DNA of 64,000 bases from positions 62,001 to 126,000 of the forward strand of contig JAQJVL010001194.1 of assembly GCA_035578905.1 (NCBI GenBank), given 5' to 3'. This document shows positions 58,640 through 64,000 of the stretch, piece after piece. Positions within the stretch are counted from its first letter, which is position 1, and every line of letters begins with the position of its first letter. This stretch comes from Stictocephala bisonia (Eukaryota > Arthropoda > Insecta > Hemiptera > Membracidae). Under the pieces are notes generated by a model. The model saw nothing but the letters and a program-made list of their open reading frames with translations, had not been told where the DNA came from and did no database searches. Both the position numbers and the translations under genes were made by a program.

Positions 58640-61600
58640 GGCAGCAAAGTAAGCCAAAAAATTTGTTTGTTCATAAGTTTTATATTTCTTGATATAATTA
58701 CGTTTTATTAGTTTCTCACATATTTGATCACATGTTCTTAACAATAACACATTAGGTACTGTAAATCACGCAATGTGCTTATTGGCTTTTTATCTTATAT
58801 TTCGATCAAGATATTTTCAACCACGACAACAATAAAATAAATCTCAACCCTTATCAATTCCATATAATTTTTATAAATATAAAAGTAAATATACGCGTTA
58901 TTTAATTTGTATAGAACGAGCAAACAGAGTACTTAAAATAACAGTTTAGTGAATGATATTTCAAGAATTTCATTCTGTCAGAATTTTCTTTCAATCCTCA
59001 AAGTATCAACAAAGTATAAAAATAATACTATCAAAGAAACTAATATTACATTTGGCAATCTAGAGGAAAAGACGTTAGTAAAGTTTCCGGTGCTACGTGT
59101 CTATGGGGGAAGAGACCATTCTGTACACCTGCTCTGTATCTTGCAGTCCTTGGACCACTTGTGAGAGATTACTTCAACACTTTTCACAAAGATTAGTTTC
59201 CTTCTTAATATCTCACTTAGCTGGAGGTAAAAATAAATTCTCAACAAATATGCAAGTACAATTCACTAAGAAATTATTATATTAAAAAAAAGTACGTATG
59301 TGAACTAAAAATAAAGTAATAATTTTAAAAGCCCCTAACATTATGAGACTGATTTCAGATGACTTATCAGCTTGTGATTGCTTTTAGAGTTTTTAATAGT
59401 TTTTGATGTTCCATTGTTTAGTTTCTCTTATATATTCAATAAAGTTTTTGTATAAATTAACTCCATAATCATTTATTTACAGTTTTTTTTATTAAAATAA
59501 ATCCTATGAACAGCTTTTATGCTGTTTATTTAGAGTTCTGTAAGCATATAAACAATTATATTTTGTTCAATATATTACTGTATAATACTTATATTAATTT
59601 ATCATGCTGTTTTCGATGTTTTATTTTATTATCATAGCTGGCGTTGGACATTATCAGTTTTATTGTCTGCTTAGCACTATTATTTATAATCAGTAATTTT
59701 CATATTAAAGTGTACTACTGTAAAAATGAATTAAATAAAATAAACAGCCATATGTACATTTAAATAGCCAATTAGGAGAACGATATCTATATATTTACTA
59801 AAGTATATTATTTTAAATATTTATATAAGTATTAAGAATATATTCATTTAGTACGTAGGCTGTAATTTTTCCCCCATGTAAAACCTCACTTGTAATCAGT
59901 GTTAAAGTCGATCAAATATTAACATCCAGCCATCTCCTATTGTAGTCAGCCCAACATAGCCTTTGTTTACAAAGGTCTCAATCAATATTAACTCACTCCT
60001 CTATTCTCTGTTGTCAGGACCTTTCGGCAAACAAAGGATTGTTAAACAATCATATTTCCCTCTTAAAAACCCCCTGCCACTGTATTGTTGTTGTATTTAC
60101 CATACTTCTACACAACTAGATCAATATGTATAACAAATACTATAGGAATATGACAAAACATCTGGTAAACAACCCACTTTTTATCACCCAATTTTCAAGA
60201 TTTTTGTTTCCAGTTAATCTGAGTTCCTCTAAAATGAAACTATTGGAACGTTTCCCTGGAAATTGTTGATGAACATTTTATAGGAAAATAATTAAATCCA
60301 TAATACAATCTATAAACGTATTCATATTTTATCAGCTATTAAACGTAGATAAGAATACAAATCACGTTTAAATCCTCGAAAATCAAGTAACAACATTAAG
60401 GCATAAATGTAGGGATTAATGATAACAAAATTATGACAAAAGCAGTCGGTTTAACGGAAACGTTGATATATTTTTTATATCAGATATGCTATTCAGTCCG
60501 TTAACAACTTAATATTCAATAAACAAAATATATAGGTATTCTAGCCTGTAAATAATTTATAAAATGCAGATCCCAGTAAGATATTATACACAAATATAGT
60601 GCTGATGTGTTATATCAATGATAGTATAAGTGAGTTTCCAAAAAACATTATCAAATAACATTTACTAAACACATGGTGTTGACATAATTCTATAGCTCCA
60701 ATTAATTTCAAACTATTTCATCTGATTGGTTGGATGTATTTTGGATCAACAAAGTCCTAAACCAATAGTTATTTTATAATTGGTTCTCCAAATAACATCG
60801 TAATTGGACCGTAATTAAGTACATGCATATAACTGAATGAAACAACTTTAAAATACATAATTGCTCGTTAGAAGTGTATTTTATGTGTACCTATTTTAAT
60901 TCTCACAGTACAGTAATATTTAATTACAAATTACCGCAATATCACGATAGTTATTAAAATTTGACATCTTAACGTATACAAAAATTATTGACTAGCTTAT
61001 AAATATGCACCGTCTTTTTGTAACTTATTACATTATCATAATTCGTCTAAGTAAATTATGTAATTGTTTTTTATTATAATGCTTTTAAAAATATACATTT
61101 TTCAGATTTTTTAACAAAAGGAACGAAGCAGATTGTTTACAAATATAAACTAAGATACACTACTTACTCTTAGCCAATACAACATATTTCTACAGGTGAT
61201 GCTGCCAGTTTTGTTTTGAATGAACAACAATTCTACCCACTATTTGTAGTCAAACAGTTTTATCAGTAATAAAATAGATTATTACAATCTTGGGACGAAT
61301 GTGTGTTATAAAAATCGACGTATTTACTATTTTAAAAATAGTTTACTCAAACCTACTATACATAAACCCACAAACCAAACAAGTGGACCAACTTATAACC
61401 ACATTATTACCTTGGAAATGTAATACAATACATAAATAGAGATAATTTAAAACATTAGGAGAAATAATATTTTTAAATATACCTAATTTATCTATTTAGT
61501 TAATTAGTACTTAACTTTTAAGGCCACCAATAAATAATGCCATTGATACATTTAAATAAATTTTTTTGATTCATTAATAATAAAACAGAATCATATAGAA

Positions 61601-62999
61601 TAGATGCCATGATTTACATGTACAAAGGCAATTTTACTATGGAAACAGTTGTAATATTTTATGTATTAAATTAAAATAAATTAATAATTACTACAGTGTT
61701 TTTATAAAATTAACACTTGTTGAGTATCTATGCTCTTAGACAACATATTTATAAAAACACAAACCGAATCGGGAATTGTTTGTGGCTGTGGACTTGTGAT
61801 AAGTGCAATTCTCAGTGAAGGCAAATCTTAACACACTCACCCTTTCAAAATACGCTCCTAAACTCAAGAACCTTATTTTTTGTTCTTTTTGCAGTAACTT
61901 GTTTACCATACATATTTTGTACGTAAAATATGTACAAAAGACGATATATTTTGTATTGTTTACTATGTTTTAATAATTTTTTTGTAGGATATATAAGAAT
62001 CTGGTGACAAATTGAGTAACACGTAAATTACGTTTCCATTTTCAATTAATGAATTAATTTTTTGTACATTAACATAGATATACATTATTTAACTTAAATA
62101 TGTACTAGCAGTTAATTTTTAAACAAGGTGTGATACAAAAGGACAATGAAAAAATGTCTCAATAACATTTACACCATTGTTACCCCTTAAATTGTATATA
62201 ACTAGTATGTGCTTGTTAGTTTTGAATCTTATATCAAAGAATTGAGTACACTGTTGGTCAGGCAAGGAAAATTATGTCAAATTAACATGTTTAAATTAAC
62301 AAATTTACAGATTATTTATAACACCCAATTTTTATAAATAATTAACAGAAACCAAGCCTAATGTAAGTTAACTTGTTACATTGATATGTAATTTAGTTTA
62401 CAATGTCGTACATGGTGAATCCCACTTATTTTAACTAACAGTTTAAACTTAAAATGACTAACAATTTACCGTACTGAAGCTTAACCATTTACTGTAATTA
62501 GGGATTTTATTCATCTATTTCATATCATAAATCGAGCTTTTATCAATCATAACCAATTATACTACCGGTTTCCCAACAACCAAACAATACATATAATGTT
62601 TAGTGATGGATTATTTCAAGTTGTAAGTTGATAATGGACGATCCTTTAAAGTACACAGTTTAAAAATAGACGAGCATCAAATATTTAAACTGGTTTCTAT
62701 AAAGTACAGTAAAATGTGGACACAACATCAATACTGCTACTTTGAGGGTGTTCTATTGGAATATACCAAATATAATATATTTTTGTACATTTAAATATTT
62801 TTTAGCTCAATTACGATCGAAATATTATGTTTTATTTATTAATACTACCTTTATTAATAATAAAATTGAACCCGTTTTATTTTCTCCATAAAATAATATA
62901 CTTGATAATTTTTAGTATTATTTACGAAAAATTGCAAAAATCTAACTATAGGCCTATTTATTATTTTATGCATCATTCTATAATTTTTTTTATAAGTCA
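58640..62999. other. AT-rich sequence with family D copy 2 at 60.0 kb
   Basis: Family D copy 2 is at about 59978-60060. A GC-richer patch at 59080-59170 is open in three plus-strand frames (including the 58949-59164 and 59097-59285 frames), none recognised. A palindrome TACATATTTT-GTACGT-AAAATATGTA lies at 61909-61934. The rest is featureless. Confidence 0.35.
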
Positions 63000-63135
63000 G
63001 GGTTCTAAAACTCTCCACTCGTATTTTTACAGTCCAAGACGATATATTTTCCGTAAGCTGTGATGTCACTGCTATAAGATTGATGGCCTGTATCACCCCC
63101 GCCCCCACCCATTCCATCCCACCCATACAAATGAG
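63000..63135 (+). repeat. dispersed repeat family C, copy 3
   Basis: CAGTCCAAGACGATATATTT, TCCGTAAGCTGTGATGTCAC and ATAAGATTGATGGC match copy 2 at 36.1 kb. It is followed by a C-rich run (CACCCCCGCCCCCACCCATT). Confidence 0.55.
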
Positions 63136-64000
63136 CTTGCACCCCAACATGTGTCATTACCTAATAACACGACGTGTATATAGATTAGTGTAATATGGAG
63201 TGCTTACAAATTTGTACCAAGTGTTATTATACACTTGATACTTGTTTTGATGTAGATAGGTATTATTTCATCCTGGCATCATAAAATGTGTTATTTTATT
63301 TCTTAAGTGTTCTATTCATGACGAAGTCCAAAGCCTTAGAATCGTATATACCTTTTTATATAATAGTAGTAAAATTGTTCTAAATATTTAATAATTACTA
63401 ATACGTACAAGGTAAAAGTTCCATTATAATGACGACTAAATACTTTAAATTGATACAGCATTTTGTCACTTTGTTGTGATATTTAATATTTGTTCTTAAA
63501 CGTTCGACGAATCAAAAAAAAAAAAAAAAATGTTCGTATAAATTTAAATATGCGGTGCGTATTGATTATTGTTTCTTATTATTTAAAAAAACATCTAAAA
63601 TGTAGATTAATTGCACATCCAAAACAGTTGGTCAGGCCATCTGCACATGAGGGAAACATATACAATTTTAATTTAAAACTAATTTATCATACGTGTTATA
63701 GATTTAAATTTAAGAGTAAAAAACGTAATAACTTTCCTCGTAACCACAGCTGAATGAGTTTAAAATTAAAAGTGCAACAAGTAAGGAAAATAAAAAAGTA
63801 ATATTTTGGAGATTTTTGTCACCTACACCATGCCGCCTCTATGGTATATTCACCCCTCCTATTGCCAAACCCTATTACTTTCTGAAACGCAATTTAAGGT
63901 GTTTTGATCCTTACTTGTTTAATTAACAAGCATATATAAGTTTTATCGTAGCCTTCTGTTAATAAATAATGAAAGTCAGTTCTTATCATCATTCTATTGT
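63136..64000. other. AT-rich terminal segment
   Basis: No supported gene. A 17-A run lies near 63514-63530. The 63490-63753 frame begins inside it and is A/T-driven. Confidence 0.4.

Noticed and set aside
62827..63150. Overlapping open frames on both strands
   Set aside because: A/T-driven Ile/Phe/Tyr-rich frames; the 3' part is a family C repeat.

Overview
This is 64 kb of strongly AT-rich eukaryotic DNA, most likely from an arthropod and tentatively an insect. It has almost no long open reading frames, many A/T homopolymers, GT-AG-like splice signals, several families of decayed interspersed repeats, Pol III-type SINEs (tRNA- and 5S-derived), non-LTR retrotransposon 3' ends, and a Penelope-like element (PLE). 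There are no bacterial operons, tRNA clusters or CRISPR arrays. The insect assignment rests on repeat flavour and composition and is an inference.

The only clearly intact protein-coding feature is the PLE at 14.05-15.63 kb. It is a 526-aa open frame with the RT motifs (FDV..LYTN, GSPLSG, YVDD), a C-x2-C knuckle and a C-terminal GIY-YIG endonuclease. Its 5' end is truncated exactly at a perfect 23-bp inverted repeat, and its 3' UTR carries a hammerhead-ribozyme-like core. Two more cores of the same design lie at 11.26 and 37.39 kb. All three have a palindromic stem III, the design expected of dimeric hammerheads.

Layout: 0-3.5 kb, AT-rich DNA with a few GC-richer islands of unproven coding status. 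3.6-5.5 kb, a non-LTR RT 3' fragment (one stop codon) followed by two dispersed repeats. 5.5-8.5 kb, nothing recognised. 8.5-13.5 kb, a nest of short dispersed repeats, a pogo/Tigger-like MITE, a hammerhead-like motif and a second non-LTR 3' end. 14-16 kb, the PLE. 16-29 kb, AT-rich DNA with scattered repeat copies, including a large inverted pair. 29.6-29.9 kb, a GC-rich degenerate tandem repeat with a possible minus-strand terminal exon. 33.3 kb, a 57-bp triplication. 34-38.2 kb, dispersed repeats, two tRNA-derived SINEs in opposite orientation and a PLE 3'-end-like segment. 42.2 kb, a possible terminal exon behind a long pyrimidine tract. 44.7 kb, a 5S-derived SINE. 45.9-46.2 kb, a 76-bp satellite whose unit is one long hairpin. 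50.1 kb, a tRNA-Leu-like SINE with poly(A). 57.0-57.7 kb, the best host-gene candidate: two exons joined in phase by a 94-bp GT-AG intron. 58.5 kb, a 36-bp minisatellite whose unit recurs at 27.5 and 32.4 kb. The rest is AT-rich intergenic or intronic DNA.

Caution: stop codons are AT-rich, so any GC-richer patch here opens several frames at once. Short open frames in such patches were scored low unless splice signals, a family motif or conservation between copies supported them.
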